Counted from the first letter of the stretch, positions 17,697 through 27,763 are shown. The stretch is DNA of 64,000 nucleotides from Reinekea sp. G2M2-21 (GCF_015687175.1 NZ_JADPQG010000002.1:1-64000), one strand, 5' to 3'. Notes: a model not told the origin generated them from the sequence alone. Translations and numbers: made by a program.

Positions 17697-17942
17697 TTAC
17701 CACCAGAACGTGACAAACGTTAAAGCCTTATTCATGGCTTTGGGATAGCAATATCCGAGAAAAGCGGCGGGCAAACCAAACATCAGGAAAGGCTTGCCAA
17801 GTGATTTGACCAGTTCATAAATTGGGGAAACAGTCACGTCATCGAAGAACACCCAGACGACACAACCCAACACACCAAATACTAAAAAAGCCATGACCGA
17901 AACCAACCGTCGAGCTGCTCGTTGCGGCATATTCATCAACAT
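17697..17942 (-). CDS. Small membrane protein downstream of the TetR gene
   Basis: An 81-residue protein with two hydrophobic segments (about 14-33 and 49-66) and a basic N-terminus. Its start codon immediately follows the stop of the TetR gene on the same strand (17942/17943), so the pair is translated from one mRNA. No family is recognised. A link to the efflux system is possible through this co-transcription. Confidence 0.6.
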   Translation of the reverse strand: MLMNMPQRAARRLVSVMAFLVFGVLGCVVWVFFDDVTVSPIYELVKSLGKPFLMFGLPAAFLGYCYPKAMNKALTFVTFWW

Positions 17943-18524
17943 TCACTCTTCTCGATTTTCGCTCAACGCTCCCAACTGCTGATGCACATATACTTTGAAC
18001 GGAATTTCAAATATCGCCGTGAGTTGCGCTGCGGTTTCCTGCCTGCCCCGGTCAATCCATGTCAGTAAAATAGAGCTGAACATCCCTTTTAGCGTATTCT
18101 GCAAATACTCGATCTCGGTATCTGTCAGGCCAACCATGGCGGACAGCTCCAGTAACTTCAAATTAGATGCACTGACAAATCGCGTCGAGAAAATGTCCCA
18201 GCGATCGGCCTGGTACAGCGCGAGAATCACTTGCGAGTGTCTTACCCAGTACTCGAAAAAAGGCGTCAAGTTAACAGGGCCTTTATCGAACTCCGGCTCC
18301 GCTATCGATTTTAACTCATCGAACTGTTCGTCCAACTTCAGCTTAAACACGTCATCAACGTAATCGAAATTTCGGTAAAAGGTGGCGCGACCAATAATGG
18401 CCAACTCACACACCTCTTTAATGCCAATATCACTGAATGCCTTTTTTTGCTGCAATTCACAAATGGCGTCAAAAAGCCGATCTGTTGTTTGTTTGACTCG
18501 CTTGTCTAAACTGTTTCGATACAA
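17943..18524 (-). CDS. TetR/AcrR family transcriptional regulator
   Basis: A 193-residue protein with the TetR N-terminal helix-turn-helix at about 12-55, including FSDIGIKEVCELAIIGRATFYRNFDYVDDVF. The C-terminal domain is helical, as expected for ligand binding and dimerisation. It is divergent from the RND efflux genes (18662 onward) across a short region containing a perfect palindrome, which is the classical layout for a local repressor of efflux. The inducer is unknown. Confidence 0.88.
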   Translation of the reverse strand: MYRNSLDKRVKQTTDRLFDAICELQQKKAFSDIGIKEVCELAIIGRATFYRNFDYVDDVFKLKLDEQFDELKSIAEPEFDKGPVNLTPFFEYWVRHSQVILALYQADRWDIFSTRFVSASNLKLLELSAMVGLTDTEIEYLQNTLKGMFSSILLTWIDRGRQETAAQLTAIFEIPFKVYVHQQLGALSENREE

Positions 18525-18559
18525 AGTCGCCTGCCGTGTCTCGTATCTGAGAATGGTTA

Positions 18560-18611
18560 TTGATTGGGCACAATTTACGGTTATATTGGCACGCTTTCAA
18601 TACATATGTAT
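18560..18611 (+). promoter_or_regulatory. Efflux promoter with candidate TetR operator
   Basis: TTGATT at 18560-18565 and TATATT at 18582-18587 are 16 bp apart and fit a sigma-70 promoter. The perfect palindrome ATACATATGTAT follows at 18600-18611, overlapping the expected transcription start. Repressor binding there is inference from position. Confidence 0.45.
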
Positions 18612-18661
18612 CGTATCGTGCTTTTTTGGGCATCGAATTGCGCTACCAGGAGAATACTTCA

Positions 18662-19729
18662 GTGAGCAAAACCAGTGTTAGCTTTCTCGCCTTAATCGTG
18701 ATCTTGATGGCTTTGGTCGTTTCGTCCTGCAGTCCTGACGACGCCAATTCCGTTATCGCGAAGAACCAACCTGTAAAAGTCATTTCCGTGCGCACAAACG
18801 TCGCCGAGCCGATACGTCGTTTTCCTGGCCGAGTTGCGGCCAGCGAAACCGCCAACATAGCCTCAAAAGTCGCTGGACAGGTTAAGAACGTTTTTGTCGA
18901 AGCTGGCGATGAAGTCAAAGCAGGCGATATCTTACTGGAACTGGATCAAACCGATTACCAGTTGAATTACGATCAAGCTTTAGCAAACTATACGTTAGCG
19001 AAAGTCTCGTTTGACCGTGTCGATGCGTCTAGACGAAAGAACATAGCCACCCAGGCAGATTTTGACAGCGCCAAAGCCAACGTTGACAAAGCAAGCGTCG
19101 GCTTACAACAGGCAAAAAACCAATTATCCGACACACGTGTGAAGGCGCCTTTTGCAGGCACGGTCGTGCGCGTTAACACGCAACATTACGACTTCATTGG
19201 CGCAGCTCAACCCCTTGTCTATCTGCAGTCGGTCGATAATATTGATGTTACGTTTCAGGTACCCAGCGATTTGGTTGCAAAACTGAATCGGGATGCCAAT
19301 CAAGCCAAGGTAAACGTAGTATTCGATGCAATCTCAGATACGCCATTTGCCGCCACTGTGCGCAAGTTCAGTGCCGACTCGGACCGTGCAACGCGAAGCT
19401 TCGATGTTACGCTGACCCTGAAAGCCCCACCTCAAAACGAAGGTTTGCTGTTGCCGGGAATGGATGCCACAGTCATGTTGGACTTAAGTTTGCTGAGCCC
19501 TGTTCGTTTTTTGACTGTACCAAGTCACGTTGTTTTTGAACAAGCTGGAAATACCTACGTTTGGACTGTGGTTGATCAAACTGTGCATAAAACACAGGTG
19601 TCCTTGGGTAGCTTTGTGGGCGATGAGGTTACCGTGCTTGAAGGTCTGAAGGCTGGCGATACAGTCGTAGCCGCCGGCATTCATAAACTAACTCAGGGGC
19701 AAACCGTAGCGATCTGGAGCGCAGAATAA
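18662..19729 (+). CDS. RND efflux periplasmic adaptor (membrane fusion) lipoprotein
   Basis: I choose GTG at 18662, which has AGGAGA 8 bp upstream and gives a lipoprotein signal (LVVSSC). The longer frame from 18560 would run through the promoter. The 355-residue protein has the adaptor layout: barrel-sandwich halves (GQVKNVFVEAGDEVKAGDILLELD and DTRVKAPFAGTVVRV) around a coiled-coil hairpin, then beta-barrel and membrane-proximal domains. It links the inner-membrane pump encoded 2 bp downstream to an outer-membrane channel, which is not encoded in this window. Confidence 0.9.
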   Translation: MSKTSVSFLALIVILMALVVSSCSPDDANSVIAKNQPVKVISVRTNVAEPIRRFPGRVAASETANIASKVAGQVKNVFVEAGDEVKAGDILLELDQTDYQLNYDQALANYTLAKVSFDRVDASRRKNIATQADFDSAKANVDKASVGLQQAKNQLSDTRVKAPFAGTVVRVNTQHYDFIGAAQPLVYLQSVDNIDVTFQVPSDLVAKLNRDANQAKVNVVFDAISDTPFAATVRKFSADSDRATRSFDVTLTLKAPPQNEGLLLPGMDATVMLDLSLLSPVRFLTVPSHVVFEQAGNTYVWTVVDQTVHKTQVSLGSFVGDEVTVLEGLKAGDTVVAAGIHKLTQGQTVAIWSAE

Positions 19730-19731
19730 GC

Positions 19732-22700
19732 ATGGACATCGCACGGTATTTTATTGAAAAGAAAGTAACCAGCTGGATGGTCACGCTCATCCTACTGGTT
19801 GGCGGCGCGTTGGCGTTTATGAACCTGGGTCGGCTGGAGGATCCTGAATTTTCTATCAAACAAGTGAACGTGATCACCCAATATCCCGGTGCTTCTCCGC
19901 AACAAGTTGAAGACGAAGTCACTTATTTGCTTGAACGCGAAATGCAAAACCTGCCTTACGTGGATCAAATTAAGTCGACATCCATTGCCGGACAGTCCAC
20001 CTTATCTATCGTCATGAAAGATACGACACCGGGTGATACGCTAGGGCAGGTATGGGATGAAGTTCGGAAGAAACTACGGGACATTGAAAACCAACTTCCG
20101 CCAGAAGCTAAAACGCCCATCGTGGTTGATGATTTCAGCGATGTTTACGGCATTCTATATGCTATTACAGCCGATGCAAAAAACATGTTCGAGCACCGTG
20201 AGCTAGCGAGCATTGCGGCGGATTTGAGCAAAGAGTTAGCACTGGTCGAAGGTGTCTCGAAGGTCACCATATCTGGGGCACAGCGCGAGCAGATTGAAAT
20301 ACGTGTACCCACGAAAAATCTAGTGGCAATGGGTATTCCGATCGAACAGATTGCAGGCGTGCTCAGCAGCCAGAACGTTGTGTCCAACTCCGGCTATGTC
20401 CACGTCGGAGGAGAATACATTCGACTAACTCCTACTGGTGAGTTTTCAACAATTGAAGAACTGGAATCTCTTAGTATTGTCAGTCCTGCCAACGGACAAT
20501 CCACTAAACTTAAAGACATTGCTGAGATAACTCGCGGGTATCAGGATCCGTCGAACCACATTATTCATCATAATGGTAAAACGGGTATAGCGTTGGGTGT
20601 TTCTTTTTTACCGGGTGTCAACGTCGTCGATGTTGGTGAGCGTGTCCGCGCAAAACTGACAGATTCTGCCGACTTAATTCCCTTGGGCATCAATCTCGAT
20701 GCTATCTATTTTCAGGGTGATGAAGTCAGCCATGCGGTCAATGGGTTTCTACTCAGCTTGGTACAAGCCGTCGTTATTGTGGTGATCGTACTATTGATCT
20801 TCATGGGATTAAAATCCGGCATCCTGATTGGCATGATTCTGGCCATTACTATTTTTGGTACATTCATCGTTATGGATATGGTGGGACTGACGCTGCAGCG
20901 AATATCGCTGGGGGGGCTGATCATCGCGCTAGGGATGTTGGTAGATAATGCGATTGTGGTCACCGAAGGGATTCTGATAGGACTGCAACGCGGTAAGACA
21001 AAAACCCAGGCCGCCAGTGATGTGGTCAAACAAACGCAATGGCCATTGCTTGGTGCGACAGTGATAGCGATCACGGCATTTGCACCGATGGGTTTGTCTC
21101 CAGACAATATTGGCGAGTTTGTTGGTTCTCTGTTTTGGGTTTTGTTGATCAGTTTGACCATCAGTTGGTTTACCGCTGTGTCTCTTACACCGTTTCTGTG
21201 CGACCTGATGTTTAAGGAAGCCATCGCTGTTGGGCGACAAACTGACAGCGATCCTTACAAAGGGATTTTCTTTACGGTTTATAAAGGAATATTGGTTAAG
21301 GCAATGGGCCACCCATGGGTTACGGTTGCATTGATATTGGTTGCACTCGCAAGTGCAGGCGTTGGGTTCCAACAAGTGAAGCAGGCATTTTTCCCTAGCT
21401 CCAATACACCAATATTTTTTCTAGAGCTGCGATACCCGGTTGGTACACACATTGAGACTACGGAGCAGGGCATTCAGGCACTGGAAGCTTTCCTCGTCAG
21501 CGATGATCGGGTTGACTTTGTCAGCACCACTCTGAGCCAGGGCTTTCCACGTTTTCTTTTGACCTATCAAGCCATCGAAACTGGAGCCAGCAATGCCCAA
21601 ATGGTGGTACGCACGCACCGGGTTGAAGATATTGACGGACTCATGTCTGAAATTCACGAATATCTGGGTAACGAGCAGCAGGATGTCTTGTTCACATTAC
21701 GTAAAATGCAGCTTGGTCCGGGCGGTGGCGCTAAATTGGAAGTTCGTTTCGCGGGCAATGACGCACAGATACTGCGTGAACTGTCTGAACGGGTAAAAGC
21801 CATTTACCGTGCGCAACCGAATCTGGAAGGCATACGCGACGATTGGAAAAACCCCGTTAAAGTCCTTCAGCCCCAATTCAATGCAGAAAAAGCATCTGAA
21901 TTGGGTATTTCCAAACAAGATTATGACACGGCACTATTAACACACTTGCAAGGCCAACAGGTGGGAGCGTTTCGAGACGGCACTAAATTGCTGCCGATTA
22001 TAGCCACGGTTCCCGACAGTGAACGGAGCAGCGTCGATCAAATACAGGACATTCAATTATTCAGTAATGGCCGTTACTTCAATATTACTGAAGTCACGGA
22101 TGGCTTTAACGTTATTTGGGAGGATCCGATTATTTTAAGACGTGATCGTCAACGCACTATTACGGTCATGGCCGATCCGCACATCAACAGTCCATACAAT
22201 GCGGACCAGTTACTGAAAATGGTGCGACCAGCCATCGAGGCTATCCCTGTTCCGTTAGGTTACACCATGGAATTTGGCGGGGAATATGAGAATTCTAAAA
22301 TGGCAAAAGACAACATGACTAAGATTCTCCCTATGGGATTCCTATTCATGTTTATCATCACCGTATTATTGTTCAATTCGGTGAAAGAAACATTAGTCGT
22401 TTGGTTTTGTATCCCATCGATGATGATTGGCATAGCATTCGGTCTATTGATCTTGGACGTCCCTTTTGGTTTTATGGGCTTCCTCGGATTACTCAGTTTG
22501 TCTGGGATGGTCATCAAAAATGGAATCGTATTAATCGATCAGGTCAACGTGGAAATTAGGGGAGGCAAAAATCACTTCAACGCCATGCACGACGCAGCTA
22601 TCAGCCGACTGCGCCCAGTCTTTATGGCTGCTTTAACCACCATTCTTGGATTGGCCCCTCTGTTCTTTGATCCGTTCTTCAAAGACATGGCCGTTGTGCT

Positions 22701-22818
22701 GAGCTTTGGTTTAGGATTTGCTACAGTCTTAACCCTAATTGCAGTGCCGGCTTTTTATGTGCTGTTCTTCCACGCAAAAAACGGCATGAACAGCCGACAA
22801 CCTAGTGATCTAAGTTGA
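19732..22818 (+). CDS. RND family efflux permease (AcrB/HAE-type)
   Basis: A 1028-residue inner-membrane proton antiporter of the usual length, with two repeats of a large periplasmic loop and six membrane segments. The N-terminus carries the typical NPxx-like start MDIARYFIEKKVTSW and QYPGASPQQVEDEV. In TM4 the motif reads GMLVDNAIVVTEG, so the first proton-relay Asp is kept while the second is Asn, as in some HAE subfamilies. GFMGFLGLLSLSGMVIKNGIVLIDQ marks the C-terminal half. It follows the adaptor by 2 bp and forms a tripartite pump for drugs or other amphiphiles. The substrate is unknown. Confidence 0.92.
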   Translation: MDIARYFIEKKVTSWMVTLILLVGGALAFMNLGRLEDPEFSIKQVNVITQYPGASPQQVEDEVTYLLEREMQNLPYVDQIKSTSIAGQSTLSIVMKDTTPGDTLGQVWDEVRKKLRDIENQLPPEAKTPIVVDDFSDVYGILYAITADAKNMFEHRELASIAADLSKELALVEGVSKVTISGAQREQIEIRVPTKNLVAMGIPIEQIAGVLSSQNVVSNSGYVHVGGEYIRLTPTGEFSTIEELESLSIVSPANGQSTKLKDIAEITRGYQDPSNHIIHHNGKTGIALGVSFLPGVNVVDVGERVRAKLTDSADLIPLGINLDAIYFQGDEVSHAVNGFLLSLVQAVVIVVIVLLIFMGLKSGILIGMILAITIFGTFIVMDMVGLTLQRISLGGLIIALGMLVDNAIVVTEGILIGLQRGKTKTQAASDVVKQTQWPLLGATVIAITAFAPMGLSPDNIGEFVGSLFWVLLISLTISWFTAVSLTPFLCDLMFKEAIAVGRQTDSDPYKGIFFTVYKGILVKAMGHPWVTVALILVALASAGVGFQQVKQAFFPSSNTPIFFLELRYPVGTHIETTEQGIQALEAFLVSDDRVDFVSTTLSQGFPRFLLTYQAIETGASNAQMVVRTHRVEDIDGLMSEIHEYLGNEQQDVLFTLRKMQLGPGGGAKLEVRFAGNDAQILRELSERVKAIYRAQPNLEGIRDDWKNPVKVLQPQFNAEKASELGISKQDYDTALLTHLQGQQVGAFRDGTKLLPIIATVPDSERSSVDQIQDIQLFSNGRYFNITEVTDGFNVIWEDPIILRRDRQRTITVMADPHINSPYNADQLLKMVRPAIEAIPVPLGYTMEFGGEYENSKMAKDNMTKILPMGFLFMFIITVLLFNSVKETLVVWFCIPSMMIGIAFGLLILDVPFGFMGFLGLLSLSGMVIKNGIVLIDQVNVEIRGGKNHFNAMHDAAISRLRPVFMAALTTILGLAPLFFDPFFKDMAVVLSFGLGFATVLTLIAVPAFYVLFFHAKNGMNSRQPSDLS

Positions 22819-22850
22819 GATAGATGCACACCCAATAACCGACTTCTTTG

Positions 22851-23408
22851 TCAGTTATTGGGTTCAGAAGCCACACTCACGCTGCTTATCACTTTTTTTG
22901 ATGTCTTCAACTTTTTCAAGGCATTCCACGTTTCTCGCATGCTGGTTTTCGAGCCAACGGATATTCGTACGCAATCTTGTAACTCCGGCTCGGATGGCAG
23001 ACGGCGAACAATAATGCCCTGTTGTTCAAGGTGCTTGTAAGCATCCACACCCGTATGAAATTGAACGAGCACAAAACTGCTTTCACTTGGCCATACGTTT
23101 TTTACGCTTGGTAACCCAACGAGCTGACGAACAAACCAATCGCGTATTTCCTTTACTTGGTCTACGGCTGCCCACATTTGAGTAACATGCTTGGGCTGCA
23201 ATGCCGTCAGCGCGATATCCGCACTGGGATCCGGTAACGGGTATGGGGCTATCACTTTGCGCAACGCATCGATGATTGCCGACTGTCCAAGTACAAAGCC
23301 ACAGCGAATACCGGCTAAGCCAAAGGCTTTGGACAACGTGCGGAGTACGACCAGATTCGGGTAAGTGGTTAACAGCGGCACCACAGTTTCCGTCGCACTG
23401 AATTCGAT
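22851..23408 (-). pseudogene. hisC: C-terminal remnant of a histidinol-phosphate aminotransferase
   Basis: The frame encodes HisC from the IEFS strand onward: LVVLRTLSKAFGLAGIRCGF contains the PLP-binding Lys, and VRRLPSEPELQDCVRISVG is the conserved C-terminus. The N-terminal half (about 170 residues) is missing. Homology stops at about 23408, where it meets a LysR remnant on the other strand. No start codon with a ribosome-binding site is present. Such a fragment cannot form the active site, so it is a pseudogene. Whether an intact hisC exists elsewhere cannot be seen here. Confidence 0.8.
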
Positions 23409-23816
23409 ACTTACCTTTTGTTTGATGAAGTGCTAACGCCACTGTGTAACGCGGAAACCTTAGCGGGTCGAGACGCCAATACGTTTATTAAACAATTGCA
23501 CCAACATCCGTGGCTACATGCCAGCTCCGATCAACGCGACTGGAAATGTTGGTTACAGCAGGCGGGCCTTAACGGGCTACGCTCGGATCGAAACCAGCAC
23601 TTCCCGACATTGGATTTAGCGACCAGTGCTGCCGCACGCGGCTTCGGCATTGTGGTGGGAGACATTAACTTGGCGTGCAACGAGTTGGACAATGGACGCT
23701 TACTGGCGCCAATGCCTTTGCACGTAAAAACCGGAAATCAATATTTTTTGCAGACTTCTGAAAAACGACATAACGAATGTCTTGTGGCGTTTACTGAGTT
23801 TTTGCTGGCACAGTAG
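23400..23816 (+). pseudogene. C-terminal remnant of a LysR-type (GcvA-like) regulator
   Basis: About 135 codons encode the end of a LysR substrate-binding domain: EVLTPLCNAE, then SAAARGFGIVVGDINLACNELDNGRLLAPM, as in GcvA-like regulators. The DNA-binding domain and the first part of the ligand domain are missing. The frame reads to the left into hisC sequence without a start codon. It shares the junction at about 23400 with the hisC remnant, so both were cut by one event. Confidence 0.75.
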
Positions 23817-23838
23817 AGGATGTATTTAGAGGACTTAT

Positions 23839-24000
23839 TTATTCGGCAAGAGCGCTGACGATCAGATCATGATCTTCAATATCAGACAGTCCAGAAACGG
23901 CAATATCTTTATGGGCGATACGAGCCGATTTGATGATTTTCATGCCCATATCCAGACCAATGTCATTACTAAATTTTTGCAGTGTGATGGATCGTACCAT
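23839..24000 (-). CDS. Short hypothetical protein
   Basis: A 53-residue ORF from the ATG at 24000, which has AGGGAATG upstream. The longer frame to 24120 has an unlikely cysteine- and arginine-rich N-terminus. The peptide contains LQKFSNDIGLDMGMKIIKSARIAHKD and ends VSALAE. No family is recognised. It could be a real small protein or a remnant next to the decayed hisC/LysR locus. Confidence 0.35.
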   Translation of the reverse strand: MVRSITLQKFSNDIGLDMGMKIIKSARIAHKDIAVSGLSDIEDHDLIVSALAE

Positions 24001-24142
24001 TCGTTCATTCCCTGATATGAAAAATTCGTTACGACACCATCGTCTGTCTACACAGTGCGCCGTATGACGGTTCGAACACCTATACTGGGCACGACAATTG
24101 TACTTGTCAATGGACGCCACCCACGTCCAGGCAGTCTTAACG

Positions 24143-25543
24143 TCAATCCGTTTTTCGACGGCGTTTGTTCACCACGTCAATCATCACACCACTGATGGGT
24201 GTGAAGCGGGCAACACGGATCACCAGGTCGCGTACGCGACCACGCTGCTTGATTCGCAGTTCGGGAGCCCGAGGTAAGTACCACAACGCTACCGCGGCGC
24301 GCAGCAAGGTTGAGAGCAAGAAGATAACGGCGATGGGCCGTTCAATATGAATGCGAATGCCGGAAAGTGAGATGTCCTGCGGAATCCAATCGATAATGTA
24401 ACCACCGGCCAACGCTCCAATAAAAACGGCCAACGCTCCCATCGACGAAGAAATTGCCGCGTAACTGGCAAAGTGAAGGTGACGGGGTTTTTGGTCATAG
24501 AGGTAATTGGATGCCGCCAAGGTAAAACCGCTCCAGGCAAAACCACCGAGAATCTGCACAAAAATTATGTAGGGGTAGAAGTCGGAAAACAGCCATAACA
24601 CCGGCAGGATCGGAATAATGGCACCGCCGACGGCCATCACATAGCGATTGCCTTTACGGTCACAGATTTTGCCCCACAAGGGCAGCATTAAAAACTGCGC
24701 GAAAATAGAGCTGCCGGTACTGACGGCAAACTGGAAGTAAGAAAACTCCAAATCCCGCAACATATAGACGGCAAAGAACGGACCGGATAACGCCACGAAA
24801 CACTGCATGCCAGCCATAAACAAGGCGAAGCGGCGGAAGTCGCGATCGGCCAACAAACCAATTAAGTGGCTGAACATCTGGCGCAATGTTCGGCGGTCGC
24901 CATGCGTCGGCAACGTTTCATCATCGTGCATGCGTGACAATAACCAGGTTGACGCACCACGACCTGCGGCGGCAATAAAAAACAGAATGAAAAAACCAAC
25001 CCAGGTATAAGCCAGCTTTTCACTGCCGGACAATAACACCCCCCCAGCAATGAACGTGACAAAGGAGGTTAGCATGGCGATGCGTGAACGTAGAGAGAAA
25101 AACCGACCACGAATTTTATCCGGCACCAGCTGGCCCATCCAAGCGCGCCAGTGCGGCATGATCAGATTGGCACAAATATGAAACAGGATGAGCGCGCCGA
25201 GCAATACCGGGATAGGGTGAGTCCAGACTGGCAATGCCAGTGACAGTACTACCAAAATAGCGGCGGTTTGCAATGCCGCGCTCACCACAATCAAGCGATG
25301 CCGATGCAGCCATTGCCCTATCCACACGGCCAGCAATTGAAACACACCACCGGCCAACTGGGGCAGCGCGGTCAGCCAGCCAATCTGTACCGAGTTAGCC
25401 CCCAGAAAGACCGCAAAGGCATTTACATATTGGTCGAAGCTGCCGGTCATTAACGACGAAGCGAAGCTTTCGCGTTGCGAGGTAACTAAACTTGTGCGCA
25501 GGGTTTTGTTGTTTGTCTGGGGAGTGTCAGGTGTCTCGGCCAT
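24143..25543 (-). CDS. MFS transporter
   Basis: A 466-residue inner-membrane protein with about 12 hydrophobic segments and the MFS loop 2-3/8-9 signatures LVPDKIRGRFFSLRSR and GKICDRKGNR. The N-terminus is a 30-residue polar tail. An extra charged loop (LSRMHDDETLPTHGDRRTLRQMF) separates the two halves. The substrate is unknown. It is divergent from the ModF-like gene across about 105 bp. Confidence 0.85.
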   Translation of the reverse strand: MAETPDTPQTNNKTLRTSLVTSQRESFASSLMTGSFDQYVNAFAVFLGANSVQIGWLTALPQLAGGVFQLLAVWIGQWLHRHRLIVVSAALQTAAILVVLSLALPVWTHPIPVLLGALILFHICANLIMPHWRAWMGQLVPDKIRGRFFSLRSRIAMLTSFVTFIAGGVLLSGSEKLAYTWVGFFILFFIAAAGRGASTWLLSRMHDDETLPTHGDRRTLRQMFSHLIGLLADRDFRRFALFMAGMQCFVALSGPFFAVYMLRDLEFSYFQFAVSTGSSIFAQFLMLPLWGKICDRKGNRYVMAVGGAIIPILPVLWLFSDFYPYIIFVQILGGFAWSGFTLAASNYLYDQKPRHLHFASYAAISSSMGALAVFIGALAGGYIIDWIPQDISLSGIRIHIERPIAVIFLLSTLLRAAVALWYLPRAPELRIKQRGRVRDLVIRVARFTPISGVMIDVVNKRRRKTD

Positions 25544-25648
25544 GGTGTCCTATTGCTGATTTCACAATGCAGTCCAACTGAATTTGCGATGTGGTTTTTC
25601 ATGCGCCGGAGTATAGTCTTGTTTCGTTAATTAACACCTCCGAATCTT

Positions 25649-27097
25649 ATGCAACTGACCAACGTCACCGTACAAAAAGAACAACACCGCATTCTGGACA
25701 ACCTGAATTGGACGCTGAATCGTGGCGAAAGCTGGACACTTCTGGGCACCAACGCCAGCGGCAAAAGCACACTCGCGCGCTTGTTAACGCAAGAACTGGG
25801 TGATTATCAGGGCAGCCTGGATACCGACGGCAAGCGTGTGGAATGGGTGTCTTTAGAATCGCAACAGGCGTTATACGAACGCGAACTGTACCGTGACGAC
25901 ACCGACTTCATGGACCACCTTGACGAAGGCACACCGGTCAAAGCGCTACTGGAGGAAATCACGCCCTGGTCAACCTCCGTTGCTGAGCTCTGTGACAAAT
26001 TGCACTTGGGTGCGTTACTGCAACGCGGATACCGCATGCTCAGCACCGGCGAGGGTCGACGGGTTATGTTGGCACGCTCGCTGTTAAGCCAGCCCGACCT
26101 GCTGATTCTGGATGAACCCTTTGAAGGGCTGGATGCGCAGTCGCGCGATGATTTGCACCGGGTGTTGAATGAATTGATCGACCATGGACAGGGCTTACTG
26201 CTGCTGGTGAATCAACGGGCCGATATTGCCAGTCACTGCACGCACCTGGCGTTACTCGACAAAGGACAATTACTCTTTACCGGCGCCATGCCAGACGACC
26301 TGGAAGCACAATGGCAACACCTGCTGTCGGTGCGGCATCACGACGTGCAATTGCCGGATCGGCAATCCGGCTATCAACTGGACACCTGGCAACAAGAACA
26401 GCCATTGGTTGAGCTGGTCGATGGCTTTGTGCAATACGATGACACCTTCCAGTTCCAACAATTTAACTGGCAATTAAAGCCCGGCGTGCACACCCATATT
26501 CAGGGACCAAACGGGTGCGGGAAATCGACCCTGCTTGGCTTGATCACCGGCGACCATCCGCAGTGTTATCGAAATAATTTAACGGTACTCGGTTTCAAAC
26601 GCGGTCAGGGCGAGAGTATCTGGCAGATTAAAAAGCACTTGGGTTATGTCTCGGGGAATCTGCACCGGGATTACCGCGTATCCGGCAACGCACTCACCGC
26701 GGTTATTTCCGGTCTGACGGATTCGATTGGCGTGTATCAGGCCGTTGGCGAAACAGAAAAAGAACTGGCCCTGCAATGGCTGCAACTGATCGGCCTGGCA
26801 GACAAATGGAATGCCGCGTTTAAATCGCTGTCTATGGGTGAGCAACGGCTGGTGCTTATCGCCCGCGCACTCATCAAGCAACCGCCCCTGTTGATTCTCG
26901 ATGAACCCACGCAGGGTCTGGACGACTTCAATCGCTTTTACGTGCTGTCCATCGTGGAGAAAATACTCGCCAACGGGCCAACCACCTTATTGTTTGTTTC
27001 GCATCGGCAGGATGAATCGATGAGCTGTATTAAGCAACGGCTGATCTTCGAAGAAGACGCCCGTGACGGTACGCTGTTCAGCATAACCGCCATTTAG
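25649..27097 (+). CDS. modF: ModF-type protein with two ABC ATPase domains
   Basis: A 482-residue protein with two complete ATPase halves. The first has Walker A GTNASGKST (about 33-41), signature LSTGEGRR and Walker B LLILDEPFEG. The second has GPNGCGKST (about 289-297), LSMGEQRL and LLILDEPTQGLD. The segment VISGLTDSIGVYQ and the LLFVSHRQDE end match E. coli ModF, a soluble duplicated ATPase linked to molybdate genes. No molybdate permease is nearby, so a transport role is not shown. The start has CACCTCC-like spacing and little ribosome-binding consensus. Family assignment is good. Confidence 0.82.
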   Translation: MQLTNVTVQKEQHRILDNLNWTLNRGESWTLLGTNASGKSTLARLLTQELGDYQGSLDTDGKRVEWVSLESQQALYERELYRDDTDFMDHLDEGTPVKALLEEITPWSTSVAELCDKLHLGALLQRGYRMLSTGEGRRVMLARSLLSQPDLLILDEPFEGLDAQSRDDLHRVLNELIDHGQGLLLLVNQRADIASHCTHLALLDKGQLLFTGAMPDDLEAQWQHLLSVRHHDVQLPDRQSGYQLDTWQQEQPLVELVDGFVQYDDTFQFQQFNWQLKPGVHTHIQGPNGCGKSTLLGLITGDHPQCYRNNLTVLGFKRGQGESIWQIKKHLGYVSGNLHRDYRVSGNALTAVISGLTDSIGVYQAVGETEKELALQWLQLIGLADKWNAAFKSLSMGEQRLVLIARALIKQPPLLILDEPTQGLDDFNRFYVLSIVEKILANGPTTLLFVSHRQDESMSCIKQRLIFEEDARDGTLFSITAI

Positions 27098-27217
27098 GCG
27101 GTGAACTGATCTGTCGCAAGGTGGCACCGCATTCCTTCCGCAATTGAAGCCACGACCATTTGATTCTGCTATGCGTTGTGGCAACGTAGCAAAAAAATTC
27201 AACCGGATAAGACTCCC

Positions 27218-27763
27218 ATGACAGAAAAAGAAAAAATGCTCGCCGGGCTTCCCTATGAAGCCTGGGATGATGTGCTCTTTCAGGAACGCATGCACGCGAA
27301 AACAATCTGCCACCAATTCAATGCCTACGATCCCGTGAAACGTGACGAGCGCATGGCACTGATCAAAGATTTATTGGTGTGCAAAGGCAATGTGTACATG
27401 GAGCCCAATTTCTTTTGCGACTACGGTTATAACATCGAACTGGGCAATAACTTCTACTCAAACCACAACTTGACCATTCTGGATGTCTGTCGGGTTGTCA
27501 TTGGCGACAACGTGATGCTCGGCCCACACGTCATGATTTCCACCGCGACACACCCGATTGACCCAATCGAACGACGCAGTACCGAGTTCGGTCGACCCAT
27601 CACCATCGGTAACGATGTTTGGATCGGCGGTAATGTGTCCATTCTGCCCGGGATTTCCATCGGCAATAACTGTGTGATTGGTGCAGGCAGCGTGGTAAAC
27701 CGAGATATTCCCGATAACAGCGTTGCGGCGGGGAATCCATGCCGGGTTAAAAAGAGTATTTAG
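27218..27763 (+). CDS. maa: Maltose/galactoside O-acetyltransferase family protein
   Basis: I start at the ATG at 27218 (MTEKEKMLAGLPY), preceded by GGATAAGA, because this matches the family N-terminus. The frame extends further upstream but without homology. The 181-residue protein has the N-terminal Mac helix pair, then left-handed beta-helix hexapeptide repeats (VVIGDNVMLGPHV, ITIGNDVWIGGNV, VIGAGSVVNRDIPDNSVAAG). The catalytic His is in STATHPID. It transfers acetyl from acetyl-CoA to a sugar hydroxyl. The specific sugar cannot be read from sequence. Confidence 0.88.
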   Translation: MTEKEKMLAGLPYEAWDDVLFQERMHAKTICHQFNAYDPVKRDERMALIKDLLVCKGNVYMEPNFFCDYGYNIELGNNFYSNHNLTILDVCRVVIGDNVMLGPHVMISTATHPIDPIERRSTEFGRPITIGNDVWIGGNVSILPGISIGNNCVIGAGSVVNRDIPDNSVAAGNPCRVKKSI

